This document shows positions 54,810 through 63,964 of a DNA stretch of 64,000 nucleotides, in pieces. The position numbers and the translations under genes are program-made. Source of the DNA: Myxococcus fulvus. GTDB taxonomy: Bacteria; Myxococcota; Myxococcia; Myxococcales; Myxococcaceae. The notes below the pieces were generated by a model. It saw only the letters and a list, made by a program, of their open reading frames with translations, searched no databases and was not told the origin of the DNA. The stretch is from the NCBI RefSeq assembly GCF_900111765.1, contig NZ_FOIB01000002.1, positions 186,001 to 250,000 of the forward strand, written 5' to 3'. Within the stretch, counting starts at the first letter, position 1, and each line of letters begins with the position of its first letter.

Positions 54810-55385
54810 ATGTCTCCCTCCTCTCGATACTTCAGGCTCAAAGAGGACGTACGCGCCGGCTATTGGTATCTGGGAGAACCGTTGCGAGAGCAGGAACAGG
54901 AACTGGAGGACATCCGGGAGTTCACCTCGGGACGGTCCGTTCGAGGAGTGGGTCGCTTGATGCTCTCCGTTCGCGAGCCTGGGCGTCAGCGCGATTTCAA
55001 CATGGCCGGTGTCGGCATGACGCCTGTTGTCCACGGCAGGGTGGCTGCCATCTTCGCGGAGCATGCGCCTGATGATGTGCAACTCATCCCTGTCCATCTC
55101 AAAGGCCACCCGGACGATTACCAGGTCCTCGTAGCGACGAAGACGGTCCAGTGCATCGACGACAAGGCCTCGAGCGAGGTGGAGTTCTGGCTGCCAGAGG
55201 ATGCTCGGCCAGACAAGCTCGGCCAGTACCGGAACGTGGTCGATATGCGGATCGACCCCACGAAAGTGGGCAAGACGAAGGTCTTCCGCACCTGGGGATG
55301 GACCGTTGCCCTCATCGTCTCGGAGGACATCAAGGTCGCCATGGAGCGCGCCAAGGTCACGGGAGCCAAGTTCGAGGAAGTCTAG
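54810..55385 (+). CDS. Imm11-family-like immunity protein (SitI candidate)
   Basis: 191 residues, start behind AAGGAAG, directly after the toxin gene. No signal peptide, so it is cytoplasmic, as needed to neutralise a nuclease. The opening YFRLKEDVRAGYWYLGEP, the later RDFNMAGVGMTPVVHGRVAAIF and the terminal AMERAKVTGAKFEEV are the layout of the Imm11/DUF1629-type immunity proteins common in myxobacteria (GxWYLGEP, the MTPxxxxxVAxIF block, final KxTGxxFxxV). Together with the position this supports a cognate antitoxin for the AHH nuclease. Confidence 0.8.
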   Translation: MSPSSRYFRLKEDVRAGYWYLGEPLREQEQELEDIREFTSGRSVRGVGRLMLSVREPGRQRDFNMAGVGMTPVVHGRVAAIFAEHAPDDVQLIPVHLKGHPDDYQVLVATKTVQCIDDKASSEVEFWLPEDARPDKLGQYRNVVDMRIDPTKVGKTKVFRTWGWTVALIVSEDIKVAMERAKVTGAKFEEV

Positions 55386-55465
55386 GCGGCCGACCTCGGC
55401 CCTCCTGCCTCGCCGTGTTTTCCCGCTCCCCCACCAAGCAAGGGTGTAGGACCTTCGACCCTCTT

Positions 55466-55477
55466 GGGTGTACACCC
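55466..55477. promoter_or_regulatory. 12-bp palindrome upstream of ygiQ, candidate operator
   Basis: GGGTGTACACCC is a perfect palindrome 77 bases before the ygiQ start. Two further GGGTGT half-copies flank it (near 55442 and 55509), all within 90 bases. Repeats of this type are often regulator binding sites; the regulator is not known. Confidence 0.4.
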
Positions 55478-55553
55478 GCGCCCCGCCCTGTTTGCTTCGG
55501 GCGCCCAGGGGTGTTTAGGAGAGAAGCCCCCCGCCCGACGCCGCCCCACCGCC

Positions 55554-57569
55554 ATGGCCCAGACGACGCGCTACGCCCATCCCTTCCTGCCCATCACCCG
55601 CGCCGACATGCAGGCGCGCGGCTGGGAACAGTGCGACATCATCATCGTGACGGGAGACGCGTACGTGGACCACCCGGCGTTCGGCCCGGTGCTCATCGCC
55701 CGCTTCCTCGAGGGCCGCGGCTTCAAGGTGGGCCTCATCCCCCAGCCCGACTGGCACTCGGCCGAGCCCTTCAAGGCCCTGGGCCCACCGCGCATGTTCT
55801 TCGGGGTCGCCGCCGGCAACCTCGACTCCATGCTCAACCGGCTCACCGCGCAGAAGAAGAACCGCTCCGCCGACCAGTACAGCCCCGGCGGCCGCACCAA
55901 CTGCCGGCCCGACCGCGCCACCATCGTCTACGCCCAGCGCTGCCGCGAGGCCTACCCCGACGTCCCCATCGTCCTCGGCGGCATCGAGGCCAGCCTCCGC
56001 CGCATCGCCCACTTCGACTACTGGAGCGAGAAGGTCCGCCGCTCCATCCTCTTCGACGCCAAGGCCGACCTGCTCGTCTTCGGCATGGGCGAGCGCCCCA
56101 TCATGGAGGTCGCCGACCGGATGCGCAGCGGCGAGCGCATCCAGGACATCCGCGACGTGCGCGGCACCGCCTACCTCATCAACGACGAGGAGATGCGCGC
56201 CCACGAGGCCGACCCCGCCCGCCGCGCCGCCGACCGGAAGACCGTCGTCCTCCCACCCTACGAGGCCGTCGTCTCCGACAAGCAGGCCTTCGCGGTCATG
56301 AGCCGCGACTTCCAGATGGAGACCAACCCCGGCAACGCGCGCCCCCTCGCGCAGCGCCACGGCAACCGCGCCATCTTCATGAACGCCCCCGCCCTTCCGC
56401 TCGAGGACGGCGTGGGTGACACCGCCGCCGGCAAGGCCACGGTGGCGATGGACGAGCTGTACGACCTGCCCTTCAACCGCGTCCCCCACCCCATCTACAA
56501 GAGCGAGGGCATCCCCGCGTACGAGACGGTGAAGCACTCCATCGTCCTCATGCGCGGCTGCTTCGGCGGCTGCACCTTCTGCTCCATCACCGAGCACGAG
56601 GGCCGCGTCATCCAGAGTCGCTCCGCGGAGAGCGTCCTGCGCGAGGTGCGCGCCCTGCGCCGCATGGGTGACTTCCGCGGGACGATTACCGACCTCGGCG
56701 GCCCCACCGCCAACATGTACAAGCTCAAGTGCAAGAGCGAGGACATCGAGAAGCGCTGCCGCAAGCTGTCCTGTGTGCACCCGGGCGTGTGCGAGAACCT
56801 CCAGACGGACCACGGCCCGCTCATCAGCCTGATGAAGGACGTGCGCGAGGAGGACGGCGTCAAGCACGTCTTCATCGCCAGCGGAGTCCGGTACGATTTG
56901 GCCGAGCGCTCCCCCGAGTACGTCAAGGAGCTCGCCGCGCACCACGTGGGCGGACAGCTCTCCGTCGCGCCCGAGCATGTCTCGCCGCGCGTGCTGGAAA
57001 AGATGAAGAAGCCCGGCATCGAGAGCTTCGAGCGCTTCCAGCAGATGTTCGCCTGCGCCAGCGAGGAGGCCGGCAAGGAGCAGTACGACATCCCCTACTT
57101 CATCAGCGGACACCCGGGCTCCACCCTGGAGGACATGGTGGACCTGGCGCTGTGGCTGAAGAAGAACGGCAAGCGCCCCCGACAGGTGCAGGACTTCATC
57201 CCCACCCCCATGGCCATGGCGACGGCGATGTACTTCACCGGTATCGACCCGCTGAAGATGGAGCCCGTCTACACGGCCCAGGGACTGCGCGAGAAGCGCC
57301 TCCAGAAGGCGCTGCTCCTCTACTGGAACCCCGAGCACTGGCCCCTGGCCCGCGAGGCCCTGAAGCAGGCCGGCCGCGCGGACCTCATCGGCCGTGGCCC
57401 GCACGCGCTCGTTCCTCCGGAGACTCCCGCCGAGGCCGCTCGACGTCAGCGCACCGAGGAACGGGATGGACGCGAGCTGGACGACGCGCCGCGTGAGTCC
57501 CAGGCCCCCGCGCCCCGCGGTCCGCGTCGTCCCGGTGGTTCGCGTCCCCAGGGCTCCCGGGCCCGCTGA
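55554..57569 (+). CDS. ygiQ: YgiQ family radical SAM protein
   Basis: 671 residues. Opening [36 protein letters not shown] is diagnostic of the YgiQ family. The radical SAM motif is Cys336-x3-Cys340-x2-Cys343 in [18 protein letters not shown], followed by [14 protein letters not shown] and [20 protein letters not shown] and [11 protein letters not shown] are later blocks. It binds a 4Fe-4S cluster and cleaves SAM; the biological product in bacteria is not established. A Pro/Arg-rich C-terminal tail of about 55 residues is typical of larger members. No close SD; the ATG is chosen by family N-terminus. Confidence 0.93.
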   Translation: MAQTTRYAHPFLPITRADMQARGWEQCDIIIVTGDAYVDHPAFGPVLIARFLEGRGFKVGLIPQPDWHSAEPFKALGPPRMFFGVAAGNLDSMLNRLTAQKKNRSADQYSPGGRTNCRPDRATIVYAQRCREAYPDVPIVLGGIEASLRRIAHFDYWSEKVRRSILFDAKADLLVFGMGERPIMEVADRMRSGERIQDIRDVRGTAYLINDEEMRAHEADPARRAADRKTVVLPPYEAVVSDKQAFAVMSRDFQMETNPGNARPLAQRHGNRAIFMNAPALPLEDGVGDTAAGKATVAMDELYDLPFNRVPHPIYKSEGIPAYETVKHSIVLMRGCFGGCTFCSITEHEGRVIQSRSAESVLREVRALRRMGDFRGTITDLGGPTANMYKLKCKSEDIEKRCRKLSCVHPGVCENLQTDHGPLISLMKDVREEDGVKHVFIASGVRYDLAERSPEYVKELAAHHVGGQLSVAPEHVSPRVLEKMKKPGIESFERFQQMFACASEEAGKEQYDIPYFISGHPGSTLEDMVDLALWLKKNGKRPRQVQDFIPTPMAMATAMYFTGIDPLKMEPVYTAQGLREKRLQKALLLYWNPEHWPLAREALKQAGRADLIGRGPHALVPPETPAEAARRQRTEERDGRELDDAPRESQAPAPRGPRRPGGSRPQGSRAR

Positions 57570-57632
57570 GCGCGGAGCGGCCATACAGCCGACCGTTTGA
57601 ATAAATGGCGGTGGCGTTCGTCGGGGGGCGAC

Positions 57633-58268
57633 ATGCTCCCCTTGATTGCCCTGATGCTGTTGAGCGCAGCACCGCCGACGCCGACCCAGGTCACGCCCGA
57701 GCCCAAGCCGCCTCCGGAACAGCCCAGGCCCCAGTGCATCACCGCCCAGGGGCGCGAGCTGTGCGGCTTCCAGTGCAGGACCAGCGGCTCCAAGGCGGGC
57801 TGCGCCCAGACCCCCTACGGGACGTGTCAGGTCATCCGCGACGAGGTCCACTGTTGGGACCCGCCCCGGGTGGCCATCCAGCATCCGCCCCGCACGCCAG
57901 TGCGCCCCGAGTGCAAGGCGGTGCGCGGCAAGGTCGACTGCGGCTTCAACTGCCGCATCTTCAATGGCGAGGTGGCGTGCAACTCCACGCCCTACGGAAT
58001 CTGCGACACGCACTTCGGCAAGCTGGTCTGCTGGGACCCGCCTGACAGCGTCATCCACGAGTACGCGCAGGCCATGCCCGGGGCCCGCTGCCTCAACGCC
58101 TCCGAGGCGATTGCGTGCGGCTTCGACTGCAAGGCCAGCCGCACGGAGGTGCGCTGCACCAACACGCCCCGCGGCGTCTGCACGATGAACGACCAGCGGC
58201 TCACCTGCTTCGACCCGCCCTCCCTCCTGCACTGCGACCACAGCAACCCGCCGCCACCGCCCAACTGA
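57633..58268 (+). CDS. Secreted protein with three six-cysteine repeats
   Basis: 211 residues; start at 57633 behind GGGGGG (a longer frame would begin with TTG at 57597). A short signal/hydrophobic N-terminus (LPLIALMLLSAAP) and a Pro-rich linker lead to three modules at 35-78, 94-137 and 153-196. Each has identical spacing C-x8-C-x3-C-x8-C-x7-C-x8-C-[WF]-D-P-P, with CGF-x-C and TPYG/TPRG in the middle. Eighteen cysteines in all, all in the modules except one in the C-terminal tail (LHCDHS). Disulfide-stabilised, exported; no family recognised. Confidence 0.75.
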   Translation: MLPLIALMLLSAAPPTPTQVTPEPKPPPEQPRPQCITAQGRELCGFQCRTSGSKAGCAQTPYGTCQVIRDEVHCWDPPRVAIQHPPRTPVRPECKAVRGKVDCGFNCRIFNGEVACNSTPYGICDTHFGKLVCWDPPDSVIHEYAQAMPGARCLNASEAIACGFDCKASRTEVRCTNTPRGVCTMNDQRLTCFDPPSLLHCDHSNPPPPPN

Positions 58269-58442
58269 CGGGTCCATCCCGAGCGACGTGCTCGCCTCCT
58301 CGCTCGTGCGGCCACGAATCCCTGGGGCTCCACGCAGTCTCACGACGCGAGACAAAACCGTGCGCACGCGCGCGCAGCTTGCGCGCCTCGGTTGTGGCAC
58401 CATTGACGTCGCATCCCTTCCAGCGATGCGTGTCGTCTCGCC

Positions 58443-59564
58443 ATGCGCTTCCCACTTCTGTCTTCGTCGCGCCGACTCGCGAGCATCGCGTTCATGGGGC
58501 TGTGCCTCATGCTCGGCTGCACGCGCGCGCCGCCGCCGCCGCTCGGGCACGAGGCCTACGTGTGGCAACGAGACTGGAGCCCGACGCTCGTCGAGTCCCT
58601 CACGCGGATGCCCTCGGAGTTGGGCGCGCTGCGCGTGCTCGCGAGGGAGCGCTCCGGCGGCACCCGCACCCCCGTCTCCATCTCGGTGGATGTCGCGGCC
58701 CTCGCGAGGACGGGGCGGGACGTCGTGGCCGTGATGCGGGTGGATGGCACCGCGCCCCTCGACGGCATCTCCCTGGAGGAGGTCGCCTCCATCGCCCGGG
58801 ACTGGAAGGCGCGCGGCGTGCGCGTGCGCGGCGTGGAGCTGGACCACGACTGTGCCACCACCGCCCTGCCCGAGTACGCGGACTGGCTCGCGCGTGAGCG
58901 ACGACTGCTCGGCGAGCTGTCCTTGTCCATCACCGCGCTCCCCACGTGGGCCGGCTCGCCCGAGCTGGAGCGCCTGACATCCATCCCCGACGACCTCGTG
59001 GTCCAGGTGCACGCCATCCGCGCCCCCACCCTCTTCACCCCCGAGGAGGCGCGCGGCTTCATCGAGCGCTGGGCCCAGACCACGCGCAAACCCTTCCACG
59101 TCGCGCTGCCCACCTACCGCGTGCGCCTGCGCGACGGCACGCCCCTCATCTCCGAGCCCCGAGACGTCTCGCGCTTCCTCGCGGAGCTGCGCGCGCGCCC
59201 GGTGGAGGGCGTGAAGGGGCTCGTGTGGTTCCGGTGGGGCCACGCGGGTGACTCGGAGGCCTGGAGCCCGTCCACGCTGAGCGCCGTCATCCGCCAGGAG
59301 CCGCTGACGCTCCGCGTGGAGCCCCGGCTGGTGGACGCGGGCGGAGGCACGCTCGACATCGTCCTCGAGAACACGGGCCGCGTGGACGGCGAGGCGCCAG
59401 CCCGGCTCACCCTTTCTGGAAACCTGGAGGTCCTCGACGGCGTGGGCGGCTATGCCCCGCGGGGGAGCTCACTCGTGGCGCGCAAGCCTCCCCGCCTGCG
59501 CGCCGGCGAGCGACGCGTCGTCGGCTTCGTGCGGGGAAGCGAGGTGTCCCTTGTGGCTCCGTAG
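58443..59564 (+). CDS. DUF3142 domain lipoprotein
   Basis: 373 residues. Signal peptide with lipobox MLGC (FMGLCLMLGCTRAP). The DUF3142 body has HEAYVWQRDWSPTLVESL, RGVRVRGVELDHDCATTALPEYADWLARERRLL, LSITALPTW and a FVLPTYRVRL-like block, an (alpha/beta)8-barrel-like domain known from Proteobacteria, then a beta-sandwich tail (TLDIVLENTGRVDGEAPARLTL). Function of DUF3142 is unknown. Its last 14 bases overlap the next gene, indicating co-translation. Confidence 0.85.
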   Translation: MRFPLLSSSRRLASIAFMGLCLMLGCTRAPPPPLGHEAYVWQRDWSPTLVESLTRMPSELGALRVLARERSGGTRTPVSISVDVAALARTGRDVVAVMRVDGTAPLDGISLEEVASIARDWKARGVRVRGVELDHDCATTALPEYADWLARERRLLGELSLSITALPTWAGSPELERLTSIPDDLVVQVHAIRAPTLFTPEEARGFIERWAQTTRKPFHVALPTYRVRLRDGTPLISEPRDVSRFLAELRARPVEGVKGLVWFRWGHAGDSEAWSPSTLSAVIRQEPLTLRVEPRLVDAGGGTLDIVLENTGRVDGEAPARLTLSGNLEVLDGVGGYAPRGSSLVARKPPRLRAGERRVVGFVRGSEVSLVAP

Positions 59565-61605
59565 CCTGCTGTCCGCCGTGGTCATCCTGGTCTGTCTGAC
59601 ACCCGTCCGCTCCGCGAAGGCCTGTGGCCCCGGCTTCCAGGACCGGCTCCTCGCCGACCGCGCGCTCACGCTGGGCGAGCTGCCTGGTGGGCTCTTCGCG
59701 CTCGAGGCCCACCGGCTCCTGCCGAAGCCCTCGGACGTGTTCGCGGTGAACGAGTTCCACGACGAGCCCCCCGACGCGCGTCAGGGCGGCGGAGCCCGGG
59801 AGACCGCGCTGTACGAGGCCGGCGCCAAGGCCTTCACCGCCGGAGACGCGGTGACGGCGCGGGCGCGCTTCCTCGAGGTGCTCGCGCTGCCCGCCGAGGA
59901 GCGCCGCCGCTTCTCCACCTTCGCCGCGTACATGCTGGGCCGCAACGCGGGCGCCGGCTTCGAGGACGACGCGAAGCACGGCTTCGAGCTCACCCGACAG
60001 CTGGTCCGCGAGGGCTTCGACGACCCGCTGGGCCTCGCGGTCTCCAGCCTGGGCATGCAGGCGCGCGTGCTGCTCCAGCGCGGGGACGACGTGGGCGCCA
60101 TCCACCTGTACGCGGAGCAGGCCGCGCACGGCAGCGGCGGAGCGGAGGTCTCGCTGCTCTTCGTCGCGCGAGCCCTCGCCCGGAACCCCGAGCGCCTCCA
60201 GGTCGCGCTGAAGGACCCGCTGGCGCAGCGGCTCATGGCCACCTTCGTGTGGACGCGCGGTCGCGAGTCCGCGTGGAACGAGGAGCCCTCGGCCGGAGGG
60301 CTCGGCGCGGTGCTGGACGCGCTGGCCTCGGTGCCGAACCTCGCGGGCGCGGACCGGCTGGCCGCGGGCGCCTGGCGCGCGGGCCGCTTCGACCTGGCCG
60401 AGCGCTTCGTCGCCTCCGAGCAGACACCGCTGGCCTCCTGGGTGAAGGCCAAGCTCGCGCTGCGCCGGGGCGACGCATCCTCCGCGGAGACGTACCTGGC
60501 CGAGGCCGTGCGCGGGCTCCCCGAGCGGGAGTGGTGGCATGACTGGTACCTGGACGACACCTCCCGCCCCCTGTGCCGCGCGGAGGGTGAGCGTGGCGTG
60601 CTCGCGCTGACGCAGGGCCAGTTCACCCGCGCCGCCGAGCGGCTGTGGGCGGGCTGCTCCTGGCCGGACGTCGCCTACGTCGCGGAGCGGACGTTGAGCC
60701 TGGAGGAGCTCCAGCGCTTCGCGGCCACCCACCCGCGCACGGAGAAGACCCACTGCGACCTGGTGCCGGAGTCGGAGCCGGAGTCACCCGACAGCATCGC
60801 GTCCAGCAACTCGTCGCTCGGGATGCCCGAGCGGCTCCACCTGCTGCTCGCGCGGCGGCTGCTGCGAGAGGGCCGGCACGACGAGGCCCTGGCGGCCTTC
60901 CGCGGCACGGCGATGGAGGACGCCGCGCGCCAGTACGTGGAGGCGCTGCGGCGCGCCGACAGCGCATGGGACGACCTGGACCGGGCGGAGGCGCTCTTCG
61001 CGGCGGCGAGGCTCGCGCGCTCCGAGGGCATGCGCCTGTTGGGGACCGAGGCCGCGCCGGACTGGGGCTGGGTCGACGGCAACTATGACGTCTCCCGCTA
61101 TGACCGGGACGACGAGGAGGGGGACGCCACCGAGGACGAGCTGCGGCTCCGCGCGATGTTCCCCCGCGCGTCGCTCCAGGGCGCGGAGGAGCAGCGGCTC
61201 GCGGCCCTCCACGGCCCTCCCCTCACCGAGCGCTTCCACTACCGGCACGTGGCGGCGCGGCTCGCCCAGCGCGGCGCGGAGCTGCTGCCTCCGCGCAGTC
61301 AGGCCTACGCGATGATGCTGTGCCACGCCGCGCTCCACGTCGCCAACCGGGACCAGGCCATGTTCGAGCGCCTGTACCTGACGTACATCCGCAACGGCGC
61401 GCGCATCGACGACGTGTGGTGGTCTTTCGGAGCATCGTGCCTGGAGCCGAACTTCGCGAAGGTCCGCGCCGAGCGCCCCTTCTACGCCCAGGCCCTGCCC
61501 CAGCGGCACCGGGTCAAGATGATGGTCGGCGGGGGCATGATGCTGCCGACGGTGATGGGCTTCGCCTTCTTCCTGCGCCGCAAGCGCCGCGCCCCCTCCG
61601 CCTGA
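59551..61605 (+). CDS. Secreted TPR-like protein, partner of DUF3142 protein
   Basis: 684 residues from the TTG at 59551, which has GAGGTG upstream and lies inside the DUF3142 end. Signal peptide (WLRSLLSAVVILVCLTPVRS) ending AKA, then the CGPGF motif at the mature N-terminus, long helical-repeat stretches (GDAVTARARFLEVLALPAEE; RRGDASSAETYLAEAVRGLPE; EGRHDEALAAFRGTAM) and a C-terminal membrane span (MVGGGMMLPTVMGFAFFLRRKRR) with positively charged end. This is a TPR-type scaffold held by a C-terminal anchor. Pairing with DUF3142 suggests a common envelope task. No ATG start is available without disrupting the signal. Confidence 0.78.
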   Translation: MWLRSLLSAVVILVCLTPVRSAKACGPGFQDRLLADRALTLGELPGGLFALEAHRLLPKPSDVFAVNEFHDEPPDARQGGGARETALYEAGAKAFTAGDAVTARARFLEVLALPAEERRRFSTFAAYMLGRNAGAGFEDDAKHGFELTRQLVREGFDDPLGLAVSSLGMQARVLLQRGDDVGAIHLYAEQAAHGSGGAEVSLLFVARALARNPERLQVALKDPLAQRLMATFVWTRGRESAWNEEPSAGGLGAVLDALASVPNLAGADRLAAGAWRAGRFDLAERFVASEQTPLASWVKAKLALRRGDASSAETYLAEAVRGLPEREWWHDWYLDDTSRPLCRAEGERGVLALTQGQFTRAAERLWAGCSWPDVAYVAERTLSLEELQRFAATHPRTEKTHCDLVPESEPESPDSIASSNSSLGMPERLHLLLARRLLREGRHDEALAAFRGTAMEDAARQYVEALRRADSAWDDLDRAEALFAAARLARSEGMRLLGTEAAPDWGWVDGNYDVSRYDRDDEEGDATEDELRLRAMFPRASLQGAEEQRLAALHGPPLTERFHYRHVAARLAQRGAELLPPRSQAYAMMLCHAALHVANRDQAMFERLYLTYIRNGARIDDVWWSFGASCLEPNFAKVRAERPFYAQALPQRHRVKMMVGGGMMLPTVMGFAFFLRRKRRAPSA

Positions 61606-61615
61606 ACCGGGCACT

Positions 61616-62281
61616 TCAGCGCGCGCGAAGGATGGCGCGCGCCGGAGCCCCGTCGCCCCCCGCGATTCGCAGCGGCAGACACACCAGCTCGTACGTCCCC
61701 TCGCGAACCTGGGACAAATCCAGTCCCTCGATGATGCAGATGTCCGCGTCCAGCAGGGCGCGGTGCGTGGGCACGCCTTCGTCCGGACTACCGATGGACA
61801 GGTAGTCGATGCCCACCGTGCGCACGCCGAGCTCCGCCAGATAGCGCGCCCCCGCGAGCGACAGGTACACGAAGTCGGGTTGGAAGGGCCTGGAGGGCCA
61901 CCGCCGCGCGGAGTTCGCCGTCTTGAAGAGCAGCCGCTCCCCCGGCTGGATTGCGTGGGCCTTCAGCTCCTCCACCTGGATGGCGCGCGCGTCGCGAATC
62001 TCCAGCACGCGGGCCACGCCCATCAGCCGGTCGAAGGACAGCGCGTCCACGCCCTCGGCGCCCTTGACGAAGTGCACGGGTGCGTCGACGTGGGTGCCCG
62101 AGTGCGCACCGAAGGACAGGTCCGACACGTTGGCGTCGTCCCCCTTGTCCAAATCCTGCGAGCGGGTGATGCGCACCTCAGGGTTGTCCGGCCAGTGCAC
62201 CATGCCGTCGCGCAGTGGCACGGAGATGTCCACCCACGGCGACGCGGGGGCGGAGCGGCTCGTCTCGGCAGCGGTCTCCAT
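61616..62281 (-). CDS. Cyclase/kynurenine formamidase family metal hydrolase
   Basis: 221 residues. Family markers DISVPLRDGMVHWPDNP, the metal-binding HSGTHVDAPVHF (HxGTHxDxPxH) and IGIDYLSIG-like VGIDYLSIGSPDEGVPTHR plus the final LPLRIAGGDGAPARAI are complete. This family hydrolyses N-formyl-kynurenine or related amides and lactones using a metal. No kynurenine-pathway genes are near, so the natural substrate is open. The start is placed at 62281; a longer N-terminus is Arg/Gly-rich and unlikely. Confidence 0.92.
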   Translation of the reverse strand: METAAETSRSAPASPWVDISVPLRDGMVHWPDNPEVRITRSQDLDKGDDANVSDLSFGAHSGTHVDAPVHFVKGAEGVDALSFDRLMGVARVLEIRDARAIQVEELKAHAIQPGERLLFKTANSARRWPSRPFQPDFVYLSLAGARYLAELGVRTVGIDYLSIGSPDEGVPTHRALLDADICIIEGLDLSQVREGTYELVCLPLRIAGGDGAPARAILRAR

Positions 62282-62511
62282 GACTCTGGATCCTGGCCAT
62301 CCTCCGCGCCCTTCGCCGACGGCCACGGGGCCCTGGCCCCCTGCTCGCCCCGGGGCCGGACGAGCCGCCACCCGCACCTCGCGAATAACGAGACAGCCGG
62401 AGGCGTGGAGGCCCGCGTCGAGCGTCCACGCAGAGACATCCGACCACCTTTTCTCCTCGGGAGGGGTCGGCTAGGGTGCGCCGCCCTTCACGGTTCACAG
62501 GAGCACAGAAG

Positions 62512-63000
62512 ATGCCGAGGACGTCCCAGGAGCAGACCCAGGAGCGACACGCGTTCCTGCTCACCCTCTTCCGCCAGCAGCCGGACATCAGCAGCAAGGA
62601 CGCGCTGGAGTCCTTCAAGACGAAGTTCGGGGCGACCATCAACCTGAAGACCTTCAACCAGCTGCGCGCGGAGGCCGAGGAGGAGGTGGCCGCCGTCGCC
62701 CCGGTGGTGACCGAAGAGCCCGAGGCCGAGGTGGAGAGCGCGTCCGAGCCCGCCATCGATGACGCCGCCCTGCAGCTCAAGGCCGCCGCCAACCCGGAGG
62801 CCCTCAACGGCGCCGCCGCCCCGGCCAAGAAGCCGAAGGCCAAGGGCAACGGCCCCAAGAACGTCTTCGTGGACGCGCCCAAGGAGCACCTGACCTTCCT
62901 GGAAGGCATCGTGCAGCAGCTCCAGGAGGCGGGCGCCGCCAACGTGCGCATCGACCACTCCACGGACCGCTGGATGGTCCTCGTGGTGGACCCGAAGTAG
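62512..63000 (+). CDS. Hypothetical protein with N-terminal helical domain (162 aa)
   Basis: 162 residues behind AGGAG (8 bases before the ATG). N-terminus 1-50 is a helical domain (QERHAFLLTLFRQQPDISSKDALESFKTKFGATINLKTFNQLRAEAE) that looks like a small DNA- or protein-binding helix bundle. The centre is an acidic, then Lys/Pro/Ala-rich linker. The C-terminal domain (LTFLEGIVQQLQEAGAANVRIDHSTDRWMVLVVD) is a compact alpha/beta fold. No signal peptide. No family name can be given. Confidence 0.65.
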   Translation: MPRTSQEQTQERHAFLLTLFRQQPDISSKDALESFKTKFGATINLKTFNQLRAEAEEEVAAVAPVVTEEPEAEVESASEPAIDDAALQLKAAANPEALNGAAAPAKKPKAKGNGPKNVFVDAPKEHLTFLEGIVQQLQEAGAANVRIDHSTDRWMVLVVDPK

Positions 63001-63046
63001 TCCCCGACGGCCCGGGCTCCCCGTCGAAGCTGGGGGCCCGGCTCGG

Positions 63047-63964
63047 TCAGCGACGCAAGAGCTCCAGGGCGCGCTGGAAGTCCTCCGGAAGCGCGGCCTG
63101 GACTCGCACCAGGTCCCCGCTCAACGGGCCCGGCAGCTCCAGTTGGAACGCATGGAGCGCCTGTCGGCCCAGGACCTTCGCCGCGGGGTGCTCGCGGGCG
63201 ACCTCGGTGCCGTAGAGCGAGTCCCCCAGCACCGGGAAGCCCGCCTCGGAGAGCTGCACGCGAATCTGGTGCGTGCGCCCCGTGTCCAGGTCCACCTCCA
63301 GGAGCGCGGCCCCCTCGAAGCGCTCGCGCACCTCGAAGGAGAGCGCCGCCCTGCGCGCGGAGTGCACGCGGGTGGTGAAGCGGCGTGGGTCCCTGGGGTC
63401 TCTCGTGTAGGGCCCCTCCAGGCGCCCCTGCTCCGGCGGGTGGCCCAGGACGAGCGTCCGGTAGCGCTTGTCCACCTGCTTCTGCTGGAAGGCGCGCAGG
63501 AGCGCCGCCGCCGCGGTGTCCGTGCGCGCGAAGGCCAGACATCCGCTGGTCTCCCGGTCCAACCGGTGCACCACGCCGGGCAGCGCCTGTCCCTCCACGT
63601 CGAAGGGAGGGCGCTGGCTGGCGAGCAGGTCCACCACGGAGGCGGCGCGGCCCTCCGGCTCCACGACGAGCCCGGGCGGCTTGTCGATGATGACCAGGGC
63701 CGCGTCGTCATGGAGCACCGTCAGCGCGGGCCCCTCGACGGGCGGACGCGTGGGGGCCTTGGGCTCCGGACGTTCGAGCTCCAGTTCCTCGCCGCCCCAC
63801 AGCTTGCGCGTGGGCTGACACTTCTTGCCGCGGATGCGCACCCCGCCCGACTCGATGAGGGCGCGGGCTCGCTCCAGCGAGAAGCCGGGCACGTGCTTGG
63901 AGACGAAACGGTCCAGCCGCTCTCCCGCGACCTCATGCGGGACGAGGAGTTTCTGCTGCGCCAT
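63047..63964 (-). CDS. RluA/RluD family pseudouridine synthase
   Basis: 305 residues. An S4 RNA-binding domain at the N-terminus (GERLDRFVSKHVPGFSLERARALIESGGVRIRGK) and the catalytic domain with HRLDRETSGCLAFART (catalytic Asp), LDTGRTHQIRVQL and a C-terminal HAFQLELPGPL. It converts specific uridines to pseudouridine in rRNA or tRNA; RluD-type is favoured by the S4 domain. Start at 63964 has GGTGG upstream; an ATG at 63982 is an alternative. Immediately upstream of the next contig region. Confidence 0.92.
   Translation of the reverse strand: MAQQKLLVPHEVAGERLDRFVSKHVPGFSLERARALIESGGVRIRGKKCQPTRKLWGGEELELERPEPKAPTRPPVEGPALTVLHDDAALVIIDKPPGLVVEPEGRAASVVDLLASQRPPFDVEGQALPGVVHRLDRETSGCLAFARTDTAAAALLRAFQQKQVDKRYRTLVLGHPPEQGRLEGPYTRDPRDPRRFTTRVHSARRAALSFEVRERFEGAALLEVDLDTGRTHQIRVQLSEAGFPVLGDSLYGTEVAREHPAAKVLGRQALHAFQLELPGPLSGDLVRVQAALPEDFQRALELLRR

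Noticed and set aside
55515..59243. Minus-strand frame of 1242 codons across ygiQ and neighbours
   Set aside because: The opposite strand holds YgiQ (radical SAM motifs), the Cys-repeat gene and DUF3142. The minus frame is compositionally biased and has no ribosome-binding site or domain.
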